Positions 30,390 to 39,391 of a stretch of DNA of 46,588 nt are shown here, piece after piece. The notes under the pieces are model-generated. The model saw only the letters and a list, made by a program, of their open reading frames with translations, searched no databases and had not been told where the DNA came from. How positions within the stretch are numbered: position 1 is the first letter of the stretch; each line of letters starts with the position of its first letter. The DNA comes from Robiginitalea marina (GTDB lineage Bacteria; Bacteroidota; Bacteroidia; Flavobacteriales; Flavobacteriaceae). A program made the translations under genes and the position numbers. Location: positions 1-46,588 of the forward strand of contig NZ_JAMXIB010000016.1 of assembly GCF_024006985.1 (NCBI RefSeq), read 5' to 3'.

Positions 30390-30454
30390 CTTCAGCCGAT
30401 GGGTCCCATGGAAGGTTTAGGGGTCCCGGGAAGGGGGAATTGGGGGCTTATCCG

Positions 30455-30462
30455 TATTTTTG
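30455..30462 (+). promoter_or_regulatory. Possible -7 element of the DUF5522 gene
   Basis: TATTTTTG matches TAnnTTTG and ends 19 nt before the ATG of the small DUF5522 gene. No -33 TTG is seen at the usual distance. The following GGGGGG begins a hairpin. Confidence 0.35.
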
Positions 30463-30479
30463 GGGGGAGTAACCCCCAA
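30460..30479 (+). promoter_or_regulatory. Hairpin over the translation start region of the DUF5522 gene
   Basis: TTGGGGG (30460-30466) pairs with CCCCCAA (30473-30479), ending 2 nt before the ATG. The 3' arm, extended by one base, can pair instead with ATTGGGGG at 30439-30446. The two stems are mutually exclusive. Whether they act on translation is inference. Confidence 0.35.
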
Positions 30480-30481
30480 TC

Positions 30482-30655
30482 ATGAGCTATAAGCGCGAGC
30501 AGATACCCCTTGAAGAAGGGGATTACTACTGGACCCCGGAAGGCTACCGGGTCTTTACAGCCCAGTATTTGCTCAAAAGGGGATATTGCTGCGAAAGCGG
30601 GTGCAGGCATTGCCCGTACGGATACGACCCGAAGCTACAAAGGCGCCGGAAATGA
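30482..30655 (+). CDS. Small cysteine-rich DUF5522-family protein
   Basis: A 57-residue basic protein: MSYKREQIPLEEGDYYWTPE, then GYRVFTAQYLLKRGYCCESG, then CRHCPYGYDPKLQRRRK. The cluster YCCESGCRHCPYGY with four cysteines and a histidine is the hallmark of the DUF5522 family, found widely in bacteria as a tiny stand-alone protein. It suggests a metal or iron-sulfur ligand site, but no function is established that I know of. A possible -7 element lies 19 nt upstream, and the gene lies 60 nt before the DUF4136 gene. Confidence 0.85.
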   Translation: MSYKREQIPLEEGDYYWTPEGYRVFTAQYLLKRGYCCESGCRHCPYGYDPKLQRRRK

Positions 30656-30715
30656 ATGCTTCGGCACAGAATTTGCTGTAGAATAAGAAAATTGCTGACC
30701 CTAAAATTCCGTGTT

Positions 30716-31309
30716 ATGAAAGCTTCCCTTCGCCTTGGTATGGCCCTTTTATCCCTGGGCCTCCTGATGAGTTGCTCCCCGGTGAGCGTCCTGGCCGATT
30801 ACGACCGCAATGTGGATTATTCCGCCTATAAGACCTACGCCTTTTACAAGACCGGGATCGACCAGGCCCAGATTTCAGACCTCGATAAGCGACGCATCCT
30901 CAGGGCCATCGAAAACGAGATGGCGGCAAAAGGATTTGCCAAATCCACGGAACCGGACCTGCTGGTGAGCATCTTCACCACGGAAAGGGAGCGGGTGGAT
31001 GTCTACAACAACTTCGGCTGGGGCTGGGGTTGGGGTTGGGGCTGGGGAGGACCCGGCTGGTGGGGACCCGGTTGGTGGGGACCTGGCTGGGGAGGGCCCG
31101 GTTGGGGCGGAGCAGGCGTGAGTACCTCCACGGAAGGCGCCCTGTACATCGACCTGATCGATGCGGAACAGAAGCAGCTCATCTGGCAGGGTCGGGGCAA
31201 GGGAGACCTTGGGAATACCCGCAACGTGGCCAAAAAGGAAGAGCGCATCCGGGAATTTGTGGCCCGGATCCTGCAAGCCTACCCCCCTGAACCGGAGACC
31301 CTGAAGTAA
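30716..31309 (+). CDS. DUF4136-family lipoprotein with Gly/Trp-rich insert
   Basis: A 197-residue lipoprotein; the ATG at 30716 begins the signal (MKASLRLGMALLSLGLLMSC). DUF4136 hallmarks are SVLADYDRNVDYSAYKTYAF near the start, IENEMAAKGF and PDLLVSIFTT in the middle, and the closing IREFVARILQAYPP. Between residues about 99 and 131 sits a low-complexity stretch of Gly and Trp (WGWGWGWGWGGPGWWGPGWW), a common feature of the Bacteroidota members. The encoding DNA carries five GGGG runs. Function is unknown; location is a membrane-anchored envelope protein. Confidence 0.88.
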   Translation: MKASLRLGMALLSLGLLMSCSPVSVLADYDRNVDYSAYKTYAFYKTGIDQAQISDLDKRRILRAIENEMAAKGFAKSTEPDLLVSIFTTERERVDVYNNFGWGWGWGWGWGGPGWWGPGWWGPGWGGPGWGGAGVSTSTEGALYIDLIDAEQKQLIWQGRGKGDLGNTRNVAKKEERIREFVARILQAYPPEPETLK

Positions 31310-31417
31310 CGGTTTTTTGCGGCCCTTTCCTGAGGGACCAGTGGGTTCTCGCCTGAAACGACTTCGCGATTCTGTTCCCGAATTCGTATCTTTAGGGGCA
31401 TTCCACACCGCATTGTT

Positions 31418-33172
31418 ATGAGTTACGAGAGCAATCCTATCCTGGACCGTTTACCCAGGCACCTGAGGCAATACATCAAACCGCAAAACTACGGGGACTA
31501 TTCCCCTATCGACCAGGCGGTCTGGCGGTACGTAATGCGCAAGAACGTCGACTACCTGAGCAGGGTGGCCCACGAATCCTATACCCAGGGCCTTAAAAAG
31601 ACCGGGATTTCCATTGACCACATCCCGAATATGTACGGGATGAACCGCATCCTGAAAGAGATCGGCTGGGCTGCCGTGGCCGTGGACGGGTTCATCCCGC
31701 CTTCGGCATTTATGGAATTCCAGGCCTACAACGTGCTGGTGATCGCCTCCGACATCCGCCAACTCGACCATATTGAATACACCCCCGCCCCTGACATCAT
31801 CCACGAGGGGGCCGGACATGCCCCCATTATCGCCAACCCGGAATATGCGGAATACCTCCGCCGGTTCGGTGAAATTGGCTGCAAAGCTATTTCCAGCGCC
31901 AAAGACTACGAGCTCTACGAGGCGGTAAGGCACCTCTCCATCATCAAGGAAGCCCCGGGCACCCCTGAGGAGTCAATTGGGGAGGCCGAGCAGCGGATCG
32001 AAACCCTGCAGGAAAACATGGGGCCTCCCAGTGAAATGGCCCTGATCCGCAACCTCCACTGGTGGACGGTGGAATACGGCCTGATCGGTACCGTGGACCA
32101 CCCCAAAATCTACGGGGCCGGCCTGCTGTCGTCCATTGGGGAGAGCGCCTGGTGCATGACGGACAAGGTGGCCAAGATCCCCTATTCCATCGAGGCTGCG
32201 CATACTTCTTTCGACATTACCAAACCCCAGCCCCAGCTCTTTGTTACCCCCGACTTTGCCTACCTCAGCCAGGTGCTCGAGGAATTCGCCAACACCATGG
32301 CCCTGAGGAAAGGCGGGCTCGACGGCCTTGAGAAACTGATCGCCTCCGGGGCCCTGGGCACCGTCGAACTGAGCACCGGCCTCCAAATCTCGGGTACATT
32401 TACCCGGGCCTGGTCTTTTGAGGGAAAACCGGCGTACCTGCAAACCTCAGGCCCCACCGCCCTGGCCTATCGGGAAAAGGAGCTGATCGGCCATGGCACC
32501 GCCGGGCATCCCGGTGGGTTCGGGGCCCCGATCGGCAAGCTGAAGGGCATCAACCTGGCTATTGAACACATGAGCCCCAGGGACCTGAAGGCCTACAACA
32601 TCTACGAAGGGGAAAGGGTTCGCCTGGAGTTTGAAGGCGGGGTGGTCGTACAGGGCCAGATTGTCACCGGTACCCGAAACCTGATGGGGGAGATCATCCT
32701 GATCACCCTGGCCGACTGCCTGGTGACCCAGGGAGAGGAAACCCTTTTCGAACCCGGCATGGGCCTCTACCACATGGCTGTGGGGGAAAAGATCGTGTCG
32801 GCCTTCAACGGGCCGGCAGACCTGCACAGCTTCGACCTGGTCAGCCACGTGCCCTCCGAACACACCATTAAAGTCGAAAAAGACCCTGCCCGCCAACACC
32901 TCGAAAAGTTATACGGGCAGATCCGGGAATTCAGGGAGGGGACCAATACCACCATTTCCCGCAACAAGGTCTTCCAGGAAGTCCTCACCCACCACCCGCA
33001 GGACTGGCTCCTCTCTGTAGAGCTATACGAGCTGGCGGTTGCCGGACAGGATGACCGGTTCGCCCTGCAAATCAGGGAACATCTGGAAGAGGTGAAAAAG
33101 GAACGGCCCGAAGTGGGCCACCTGATCGACGGGGGCATTGCCCTGGTCGATGCCGGGGCGGTGCTCCGGTAA
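31418..33172 (+). CDS. Aromatic amino acid hydroxylase (phenylalanine 4-monooxygenase family) with long C-terminal domain
   Basis: A 584-residue cytoplasmic enzyme. The catalytic iron site is complete: His129 and His134 in HEGAGHAPI, and Glu219 in LHWWTVEYGLIG. Residues about 30-310 are the pterin-dependent hydroxylase domain (NRILKEIGWAAVAVDGFIPP, DIRQLDHIEYTPAPDIIHEG, SSIGESAWCMT), converting phenylalanine to tyrosine with tetrahydropterin and oxygen. Typical bacterial PhhA is about 260-300 residues; this protein carries about 270 further residues (with ERVRLEFEGGVVVQGQIVTG and VEKDPARQHLEKLYGQIREF) without a named fold known to me. The long form occurs in other Flavobacteriia. No pterin-recycling gene (phhB) is adjacent. 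Confidence 0.9.
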   Translation: MSYESNPILDRLPRHLRQYIKPQNYGDYSPIDQAVWRYVMRKNVDYLSRVAHESYTQGLKKTGISIDHIPNMYGMNRILKEIGWAAVAVDGFIPPSAFMEFQAYNVLVIASDIRQLDHIEYTPAPDIIHEGAGHAPIIANPEYAEYLRRFGEIGCKAISSAKDYELYEAVRHLSIIKEAPGTPEESIGEAEQRIETLQENMGPPSEMALIRNLHWWTVEYGLIGTVDHPKIYGAGLLSSIGESAWCMTDKVAKIPYSIEAAHTSFDITKPQPQLFVTPDFAYLSQVLEEFANTMALRKGGLDGLEKLIASGALGTVELSTGLQISGTFTRAWSFEGKPAYLQTSGPTALAYREKELIGHGTAGHPGGFGAPIGKLKGINLAIEHMSPRDLKAYNIYEGERVRLEFEGGVVVQGQIVTGTRNLMGEIILITLADCLVTQGEETLFEPGMGLYHMAVGEKIVSAFNGPADLHSFDLVSHVPSEHTIKVEKDPARQHLEKLYGQIREFREGTNTTISRNKVFQEVLTHHPQDWLLSVELYELAVAGQDDRFALQIREHLEEVKKERPEVGHLIDGGIALVDAGAVLR

Positions 33173-33297
33173 CCTGCTCCTACCGCGGCCGGATTAGCGC
33201 CGACCCGGAAGACACCCCATCGCCATGGCTGGGCTCCGAACAGGACCCTTAACCCGGCACCGCTGACAGGCGAAACAAAAAACCCGCGGAAAGCACT

Positions 33298-34248
33298 TCA
33301 CAGGTCAAACCGGATTTGTGGGTATTCGTCCATCAGGGCCCTGGCCCTTGCTTCCAGCGACCGCCGGAATTCCCTGTAGGCAGGGGAATCCGCCTGCAAG
33401 GGCCGGTGTTCCGCCTGCCGGCGGACCTCCCCCACCCGTTCCATCAGGGGGCGGGCCGCTTCCTCCACCCAGCACGCTGCAAACTGTTCCCAGATAAAAT
33501 CGACCGCCTGGGTATTGGGGTGGATCAGGTCTGCCTCGTAAAACCGGTAATCGCGCAGCTCATCCATCATAATTTCATAAGCGGGGAAATACCCGGCCAG
33601 GCCCTGGTCGACCTGGTGGTGCGCAGCAGCGAGCAGGTGGGCCTTGCTCCTTTGGTTTTCGACCAGGCCATCGCGGATATGGCGGACCGGGGAAACGGTC
33701 AGCAACACCGTCAGGTCGGCCCGGAAGGCGCGCAATACCTCCAGGATTCGACCCAGGGAGTCCTGGAGTTCCTGAACGGGAGAAAGCTCCCGGGTGAAGT
33801 GGTCTGCAGGGAGTTTGTGGCAATTGGCAACCAGCCGGCCTGTTTCCCTGTGACGGAACGCGTGGGCAGTGCCCAGGGTCAGCACAACATGCGTGGCGCG
33901 CTCCAGGGCCCTGCGGGTGTCCTTCAGGGCGGCATTCATGGTTTGCAGGGTGTCCTCACGGCCCGGCCCGGCCACCTGGGAATGGGTTTCCAGGTTCCTC
34001 CAGAGGCCTTCGTGTTCAAAGAGGTCCTCTTCCCGGAAAGGCCGTTCTGCCACTGCCCGGGAAAGGAGGTTTTCAATGGGGGCCGGGTGGTACAATACCC
34101 CAAAGGGGTTGCCCAGATAGGGCAGCTGGAAATACTGGAGCTTTTGGGAAAGGTGCGACGCAAAACACGACCCCAGCAGGAACACAAAATCGCCATAGCC
34201 GATTTTGGGGTACCCCTGGGGAATGGTCAGTTCAGTGCGCCACTTCAT
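33298..34248 (-). CDS. GSCFA-domain protein
   Basis: A 316-residue protein with the name-giving motif LLGSCFASHLSQKL at residues about 26-39, followed by GNPFGVLYHPAPIENLLSRA. Further segments are LTLGTAHAFRHRETGRLVAN and LLTVSPVRHIRDGLVENQRS, and DADLIHPNTQAVDFIWEQF-like text near the C-terminus (here ADLIHPNTQAVDFIWEQF). The GSCFA family is SGNH-hydrolase-like, with Gly-Ser and a late Asp/His pair, and its substrate is not established. It begins 9 nt after alaS and is probably translated from the alaS transcript. No signal peptide, so cytoplasmic. Confidence 0.9.
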   Translation of the reverse strand: MKWRTELTIPQGYPKIGYGDFVFLLGSCFASHLSQKLQYFQLPYLGNPFGVLYHPAPIENLLSRAVAERPFREEDLFEHEGLWRNLETHSQVAGPGREDTLQTMNAALKDTRRALERATHVVLTLGTAHAFRHRETGRLVANCHKLPADHFTRELSPVQELQDSLGRILEVLRAFRADLTVLLTVSPVRHIRDGLVENQRSKAHLLAAAHHQVDQGLAGYFPAYEIMMDELRDYRFYEADLIHPNTQAVDFIWEQFAACWVEEAARPLMERVGEVRRQAEHRPLQADSPAYREFRRSLEARARALMDEYPQIRFDL

Positions 34249-34257
34249 GCAGAGAAT

Positions 34258-36879
34258 TTAAGGGGATGCGATCAGGTCCCGGACGGCTTCCAGGGCTTCA
34301 GGGATGCCTGCCGGGTGTTTCCCGCCGGCCGTGGCAAAAAAGGGCTGTCCGCCCCCGCCCCCCTGGATGTATTTCCCAAGGTCGCGCACGATGCGGCCCG
34401 CATCCAGGCCCCGGGCCTCGGCGAGTTCCCGGGAAATATAACAACTCAGCATGGCCTTGCCCTGCTGTTCGGACCCCAGCAGGAGGAACAAATCGGGGAA
34501 TTCCGCTCCCAGGTCGAAGGCGAGGTTCTTGATGGCCGCCGCGTCGAGGTCCACCCTGGCGGTAAGCAGGCGTATGCCGTCGACCTCCCGCATCTGGCCC
34601 TTAAGCTCCTCCTTCAGGTAGCCGGCTTTCTCCCGTACCAGGCGTTCCACTTCCTTTTTAAGTGAAGCATTCTCTTCCTGGAGTTGCCCTACCGCCGCAG
34701 CCGGGTCCCCCGGGTTCTTGAGCATCCCCCTGATGGCTTCGAGGGTTTGCTCGCTGGAAGCGAAATATTCCCTGACGGCATCGGAGGTGATGGCCTCAAT
34801 CCGCCTGACCCCGGCTGCAATGGCACCTTCCGAAAGGATTTTGAAGTGCCAGATTTCCGAGGTGTTGCCCACATGGGTCCCCCCGCAAAGCTCAATGGAC
34901 TGTCCGAAGCGGACGGTGCGCACCTTTTCCCCGTATTTCTCGCCGAAAAGGGCCATAGCCCCCTCTTCCAGGGCCTGCCTGACCGGGACGCCCCGCTGCT
35001 CCTGCAGGGGAAGGCCTTCCTGTATGCGCGCATTGACCAGGTGTTCCACCTGCCGGAGTTCGGCTTCGGTCATTTTTGCAAAGTGGGAAAAATCGAACCG
35101 CAGGTATCCGGAATGGACCGCAGACCCTTTCTGTTCCACGTGCTGCCCGAGTACCTGGCGCAGGGCCTGGTGCAGGAGGTGGGTTGCGGTGTGGTTGCGG
35201 GCTGTACGCAGGCGTTGCTGCTCATCCACCACTGCGGTAAAAGCCGCTTCCGGGTCGCGGGGGAGGGATTTGGCGAAATGCAGGATTTCGTTGTTCTCCT
35301 TTTTGGTGTCGACGATGTAGACCACATCCCCATTGGGGGCCTCGAGGTACCCCTTGTCGCCGACCTGCCCTCCCCCTTCGGGATAGAAGGGGGTCTGGTC
35401 AAAAACGAGCTGGAAAAACTCCCCTTCCTTTTTGGCAGCCACCCGGCGGTACTTCCGGATCCGAACTTCGGCCCTGAGCTGGTCATACCCCAAAAAGTTC
35501 GTTGGAGGGCCTTCCCGGAGGACCTCCCAGTCTGCCCTGGAAACCTCAGAAGCAGCGCGGGATCTGGATTTCTGGGCCTGCATCGCTTTTTCGAAGCCGG
35601 CCTCATCGAGGGTGTAGCCCCTTTCACGGAGGATCAGGGAAGTCAGGTCAATGGGGAAACCAAAGGTATCGTAGAGCTCAAAGGCCTTGGCCCCGTCCAC
35701 CTCTGTCCCGGGGTTTTCGCGGAGGATCTGGTCGAGGAGGGAAAGCCCCTGTTCCAAAGTCCTGAGGAAAGAGTGTTCCTCCTCCCGTACCACATTTTCA
35801 ATCAGGTGCTGTTGCTGCCCCAGTTCCGGGTAGGCATCCCCCATGGTCTCCACCAGCACCCGTACCAGCCTGTACATCATGGGTTCCCCGGCCCCAAGGA
35901 AGGTAAACCCGTACCGGATGGCCCGCCTCAGGATTCGACGGATGACGTACCCGGCCCCGGTATTGCCGGGCAGTTGCCCGTCGGCGATGGCGAAGGCCAC
36001 GGCCCTGATATGGTCGGCGATGACCCGGATCGCGACATCGGGTTCCCCACCTTTGCCATAGCGGGTCCCCGATATCGTTTCGATCTCCCGGATCAGCGGG
36101 GTGAAGACGTCCGTATCGTAATTTGACTGTACCCCCTGCAACACCATGCAGAGGCGCTCAAACCCCATCCCGGTATCGACATGCCGTTCGGGCAGGGCTT
36201 CCAGGGCTCCATTGGCCTTGCGGTTGTACTGTATAAAAACCAGGTTCCAGATCTCCACCACCTGGGGGTGGTCCTGGTTGACCAGGCTGGCCCCGGGGAC
36301 CTGCTGCCGCTCGGAAGCCGAACGGATGTCGACATGGATCTCCGAGCAGGGGCCGCAGGGGCCCTGCTCGCCCATCTCCCAGAAATTATCCTTTTTGGAA
36401 CCCAACAAAATGCGGTCTTCCGGCACAATGGCCTTCCAGAGCTCATACGCTTCCTGGTCCCTTTCCAGGGCATCGGCATCGTCACTGCCCTCAAAAATAG
36501 TCACATAGAGCCGGTCGCGCTCAATGCCACAGACCTCCGTGAGGAACTCCCAGGCCCAGGATATGGTTTCTTTTTTGAAGTAGTCGCCGAAACTCCAGTT
36601 GCCCAGCATTTCGAACATGGTATGGTGGTAGGTGTCGCGCCCTACCTCCTCCAGGTCGTTGTGCTTGCCACTGACCCTGAGGCACTTCTGGGCATCCGCA
36701 ATCCGCCGGTGGGCGGGGGTCCCCGTCCCCAGGAAATACTCCTTGAACTGGTTCATCCCCGCATTGGTGAACATCAGGGTGGGGTCGTCCTTGATCACCA
36801 TGGGGGCCGAAGGGACAATCTGGTGGCCCCTCTCCTCAAAAAATGCCAGAAACCGGCTTCTTATCTCCTTGGAAGTCAT
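34258..36879 (-). CDS. alaS: Alanyl-tRNA synthetase
   Basis: An 873-residue enzyme of the usual length that charges tRNA-Ala. The start at 36879 begins [20 protein letters not shown]; the open frame further upstream has no family similarity. Aminoacylation domain at about 1-440 ([40 protein letters not shown]). The editing domain near 560-720 has the zinc ligands [11 protein letters not shown] and [14 protein letters not shown]-terminal DHHA1-type domain (about 750-873) ends in the glycine-rich [17 protein letters not shown]. It is divergent from the M23 peptidase gene and is followed by a GSCFA gene after 9 nt. Confidence 0.97.
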   Translation of the reverse strand: MTSKEIRSRFLAFFEERGHQIVPSAPMVIKDDPTLMFTNAGMNQFKEYFLGTGTPAHRRIADAQKCLRVSGKHNDLEEVGRDTYHHTMFEMLGNWSFGDYFKKETISWAWEFLTEVCGIERDRLYVTIFEGSDDADALERDQEAYELWKAIVPEDRILLGSKKDNFWEMGEQGPCGPCSEIHVDIRSASERQQVPGASLVNQDHPQVVEIWNLVFIQYNRKANGALEALPERHVDTGMGFERLCMVLQGVQSNYDTDVFTPLIREIETISGTRYGKGGEPDVAIRVIADHIRAVAFAIADGQLPGNTGAGYVIRRILRRAIRYGFTFLGAGEPMMYRLVRVLVETMGDAYPELGQQQHLIENVVREEEHSFLRTLEQGLSLLDQILRENPGTEVDGAKAFELYDTFGFPIDLTSLILRERGYTLDEAGFEKAMQAQKSRSRAASEVSRADWEVLREGPPTNFLGYDQLRAEVRIRKYRRVAAKKEGEFFQLVFDQTPFYPEGGGQVGDKGYLEAPNGDVVYIVDTKKENNEILHFAKSLPRDPEAAFTAVVDEQQRLRTARNHTATHLLHQALRQVLGQHVEQKGSAVHSGYLRFDFSHFAKMTEAELRQVEHLVNARIQEGLPLQEQRGVPVRQALEEGAMALFGEKYGEKVRTVRFGQSIELCGGTHVGNTSEIWHFKILSEGAIAAGVRRIEAITSDAVREYFASSEQTLEAIRGMLKNPGDPAAAVGQLQEENASLKKEVERLVREKAGYLKEELKGQMREVDGIRLLTARVDLDAAAIKNLAFDLGAEFPDLFLLLGSEQQGKAMLSCYISRELAEARGLDAGRIVRDLGKYIQGGGGGQPFFATAGGKHPAGIPEALEAVRDLIASP

Positions 36880-36929
36880 ACGCACTGTTGGGGTTGCTTT
36901 AAAGTTAAGATTGTATGCCAAACAATTTC

Positions 36930-36937
36930 TATATTTG
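36930..36937 (+). promoter_or_regulatory. -7 element of the M23 peptidase operon
   Basis: TATATTTG, a full match to the Bacteroidota -7 consensus, ends 42 nt before the ATG of the M23 peptidase gene. The nearest TTG upstream (36911-36913) is 16 bp away, shorter than usual; a TTA at 36905-36907 stands at 22 bp. Confidence 0.5.
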
Positions 36938-36979
36938 TTTAGCGGCAAAGGCCGCACAAAAATAGGACAAAATCCCTTC

Positions 36980-37957
36980 ATGACTAAGGTCAAGTACTAT
37001 TACGACCCGGATACCCTGTCGTACCGGAAGATTGAGCCCAAAAAATCGAGGAAGTTCCGAAACGTGCTCCTTTTTACCGTGGCCTCCGTCCTTTCCGGGT
37101 TGCTGGGAATGCTGGTACTGCTCAACACCAACCTGCTGAATACCCCCCGGGAACTTGCCCTGAACCGGGAGGTAAAGAATTACGAGCTGCAATTTGAGCT
37201 GCTCAACAAAAAAATGAGGCAGATGGAAGAGGTCCTGGCCAATATAGAGGAGCGGGACAACAACATCTACCGGGTCTACTTCGAGGCCAACCCCATCCCC
37301 GAGGAACAGCGCAGGGCTGGTTTCGGGGGGGTCAACCGGTACCGGTCCCTCGAGGGCTTCAACAATTCGGAAATGATCATCGGCACCACCCGTCGGATGG
37401 AAATCATCCAGAAGCAGATGGTGATCCAATCGCGGTCGCTTGACGAAATAGCCAAACTGGCCACGGAAAAGGAAAAGCTCCTGGCGGCCATCCCGGCCAT
37501 ACAACCGGTAAACAACGAAGAAATGACCCGGATGGCTTCCGGTTACGGATGGCGGTCGGACCCCTTTACCAAGGCCCGGAAAATGCACTGGGGGATGGAT
37601 TTTACAGCCCCCAGGGGCACCCCCGTATACGCCAGTGGCGACGGGGAGGTAAGCCGGGCAGACAACCGTGCTTCCGGGTATGGAAAGCACGTCCGCATCG
37701 AGCACGGCTACGGCTATATGACCCTGTACGCCCACCTGAGCCGTTACAACGTCAAGGTCGGGCAACAGGTCAAGCGGGGAGACCTGATCGGTTTTGTGGG
37801 AAGCACCGGGCGTTCGGAAGCTCCCCACCTGCACTACGAGGTCTGGAAGGACGGCTCGCGTATCAACCCGATCAACTTCTATTACGGAAGCCTTACGGCT
37901 GAGGAATTCGAGAACATGCTCCGGTACGCCAACCAGGAAAACCAATCCCTTGACTAA
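36980..37957 (+). CDS. M23 (LytM-type) peptidoglycan endopeptidase, membrane-anchored
   Basis: A 325-residue protein beginning [20 protein letters not shown]. One membrane segment (about 27-49) follows a basic cytoplasmic tail, then a coiled coil (about 55-95, [20 protein letters not shown]), a linker, and a LytM domain (about 185-305). Zinc ligands are complete: His203 and Asp207 in HWGMDF, and His283/His285 in HLHYEV. It probably cuts peptide cross-links in the periplasm during cell-wall growth. The frame is open far upstream but without similarity, and the promoter stands at 36930. It overlaps the MerR-family gene by 1 nt (TAATG). This gene next to alaS is a recurrent Flavobacteriia arrangement. 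Confidence 0.92.
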   Translation: MTKVKYYYDPDTLSYRKIEPKKSRKFRNVLLFTVASVLSGLLGMLVLLNTNLLNTPRELALNREVKNYELQFELLNKKMRQMEEVLANIEERDNNIYRVYFEANPIPEEQRRAGFGGVNRYRSLEGFNNSEMIIGTTRRMEIIQKQMVIQSRSLDEIAKLATEKEKLLAAIPAIQPVNNEEMTRMASGYGWRSDPFTKARKMHWGMDFTAPRGTPVYASGDGEVSRADNRASGYGKHVRIEHGYGYMTLYAHLSRYNVKVGQQVKRGDLIGFVGSTGRSEAPHLHYEVWKDGSRINPINFYYGSLTAEEFENMLRYANQENQSLD

Positions 37958-38286
37958 TGCAGGTAGATCTTCCCGAAAAAAGGTATTACGGCATCGGGGA
38001 AGTAGCCCGCGCCTTTGACGTGAACGCCTCCCTGATCCGTTTCTGGGAAAAGGAATTCGACGTGCTCCAGCCCAAAAAGAACGCGAAGGGCAACCGGAAA
38101 TTTACCCCCAGGGACATTAAGAACCTGGAGCTTATCTACCACCTGGTAAAGGAACGGGGGTTTACCCTGGAAGGGGCCAAGCTCCACCTGAAGGAGAACC
38201 ACCAGAAAACCCTGGACCGCTATGAAATGATCCGCAAGCTGGAATGGGTGAAGTCCGAACTCATTAAAATTAAGGAACAACTCTGA
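37957..38286 (+). CDS. MerR-family transcriptional regulator
   Basis: A 109-residue protein. The N-terminal winged helix (about 8-75) shows KRYYGIGEVARAFDVNASLI, RFWEKEFDVLQPKKNAKGNR and KFTPRDIKNLELIYHLVKER, the MerR DNA-binding pattern. A short helical C-terminus (about 78-109) is probably for dimerisation. No effector-binding cysteines or extended sensor domain are present, so the ligand is unknown. Its ATG overlaps the stop of the M23 peptidase gene (TAATG), and LemA follows 58 nt later, so it may control this same operon; that is inference. Confidence 0.92.
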   Translation: MQVDLPEKRYYGIGEVARAFDVNASLIRFWEKEFDVLQPKKNAKGNRKFTPRDIKNLELIYHLVKERGFTLEGAKLHLKENHQKTLDRYEMIRKLEWVKSELIKIKEQL

Positions 38287-38344
38287 TGTAACACCCCGGG
38301 CCATCCCGGCACTAATACCTACCAACCCTTAAACACCACATGTC

Positions 38345-38944
38345 ATGAAAAAATGGTTAATCCCCGTAATAATCCTGGTTGTGCTGGGCATTGCCCTGTA
38401 CCAATGGGCTGTGGGCTTCAACAACACCGCGGTCGAATATGAGGCCAACGCAAAAACCGCATGGTCGAATGTGGAAAGCGCCTACCAGCGCCGCAACGAC
38501 CTGATCGGAAACCTGGTGAAAACCGTACAGGGGGCCGCCGATTTTGAACGGGGGACCCTGACCGACGTGATCGAGGCCCGGGCCAAGGCCACCTCAACCA
38601 CCATAGACGCCAACAACATTACCCCTGAGCAACTGGCCGCCTTCCAGGAAGCCCAGACCGGGTTGTCGTCAGCCCTGTCGCGCCTGCTGGTGACCGTGGA
38701 GCGCTACCCTGACCTGAAGGCCAACCAAAACTTCCTGGAGTTGCAGTCGCAGCTGGAATCTACGGAGAACCGCATTAACGTGAGCCGCGACCGGTATAAT
38801 GAGGCGGTAAATATTTACGACATCCATACCACCAAATTCCCCAACAAAATCCTGGCCGGCTGGTTCGGCTTCGAGGACATGCCCCGCTACAAAGCGGACC
38901 CGGGTTCGGAGAACGCCCCCGAGGTGAATTTCGAGTTCAATTAA
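38345..38944 (+). CDS. LemA-family protein
   Basis: A 199-residue protein with an N-terminal membrane helix (MKKWLIPVIILVVLGIALYQ) followed by long helices: NTAVEYEANAKTAWSNVESA, YQRRNDLIGNLVKTVQGAAD, then FERGTLTDVIEARAKATS and FLELQSQLESTENRINVSRD. This is the LemA pattern with its conserved RRNDLIGNLV and ESTENRI segments. LemA proteins are anchored in the inner membrane with the helical bundle outside, of unsettled function. Together with two TPM-domain genes downstream it forms the frequent LemA-TPM set. The stop is 9 nt before the next start. Confidence 0.95.
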   Translation: MKKWLIPVIILVVLGIALYQWAVGFNNTAVEYEANAKTAWSNVESAYQRRNDLIGNLVKTVQGAADFERGTLTDVIEARAKATSTTIDANNITPEQLAAFQEAQTGLSSALSRLLVTVERYPDLKANQNFLELQSQLESTENRINVSRDRYNEAVNIYDIHTTKFPNKILAGWFGFEDMPRYKADPGSENAPEVNFEFN

Positions 38945-38953
38945 GCGGCGGCT

Positions 38954-39391
38954 ATGGGCGAGGTGGAGCGCTTCCTGAGCAATGCGGAAGAGGAGGAAAT
39001 CGTAGAGGCCATCCGGGAAGCGGAGGACCATACCTCCGGGGAAATCCGTGTACACCTCGAATACGGGAAGGGCTCGGACCCCATGGAACGGGCCCGGGAG
39101 CTCTTCCACGAGCTCAAGATGGACAACACCCGCCTGTCCAATGGCGTGCTTTTGTACATCGCCGTCCACGACCACCGCTTTGCCATTTGCGGCGACCGGG
39201 GGATTGACGCTGTTGTCCCCCCAGGCTTCTGGGACAGTACCCGCGACCTGATGCAGGCCCATTTTCGCAAGGGGGAATTCAAGGAGGGGATTATCGCCGG
39301 GGTCCTGAGCGCCGGCCGGGAGCTAAAAACCCATTTCCCCTGGAAGGCCGAAGACCGTAACGAACTGACTGATGAGATTTCCAAAGGCTAG
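38954..39391 (+). CDS. Soluble TPM-domain protein
   Basis: A 145-residue protein without signal peptide or membrane segment. It is a TPM domain: EAEDHTSGEIRVHLEYGKGS, LHELKMDNTRLSNGVLLYIA-like text (here ELKMDNTRLSNGVLLYIAVH), DHRFAICGDRGIDAVVPPGF and FKEGIIAGVLSAGRELKTHF. TPM domains have been linked to photosystem II repair in plants; bacterial ones often neighbour LemA. Its stop lies within the next gene (20-nt overlap), so translation is probably coupled. Confidence 0.88.
   Translation: MGEVERFLSNAEEEEIVEAIREAEDHTSGEIRVHLEYGKGSDPMERARELFHELKMDNTRLSNGVLLYIAVHDHRFAICGDRGIDAVVPPGFWDSTRDLMQAHFRKGEFKEGIIAGVLSAGRELKTHFPWKAEDRNELTDEISKG

Noticed and set aside
31014-31110. Short tandem repeats in the DUF4136 gene considered as a CRISPR-like or satellite array
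   Set aside because: They are in-frame Gly/Trp codons of a low-complexity protein segment, without spacers of unique sequence.
34684-36126. 480-codon plus-strand frame opposite alaS
   Set aside because: Antisense shadow of alaS caused by codon bias; no recognisable domain.
36919-36926. Possible alaS promoter on the minus strand (ATTGTTTG)
   Set aside because: It does not match TAnnTTTG at the first two bases and has no -33 partner. The promoter of alaS is left open.
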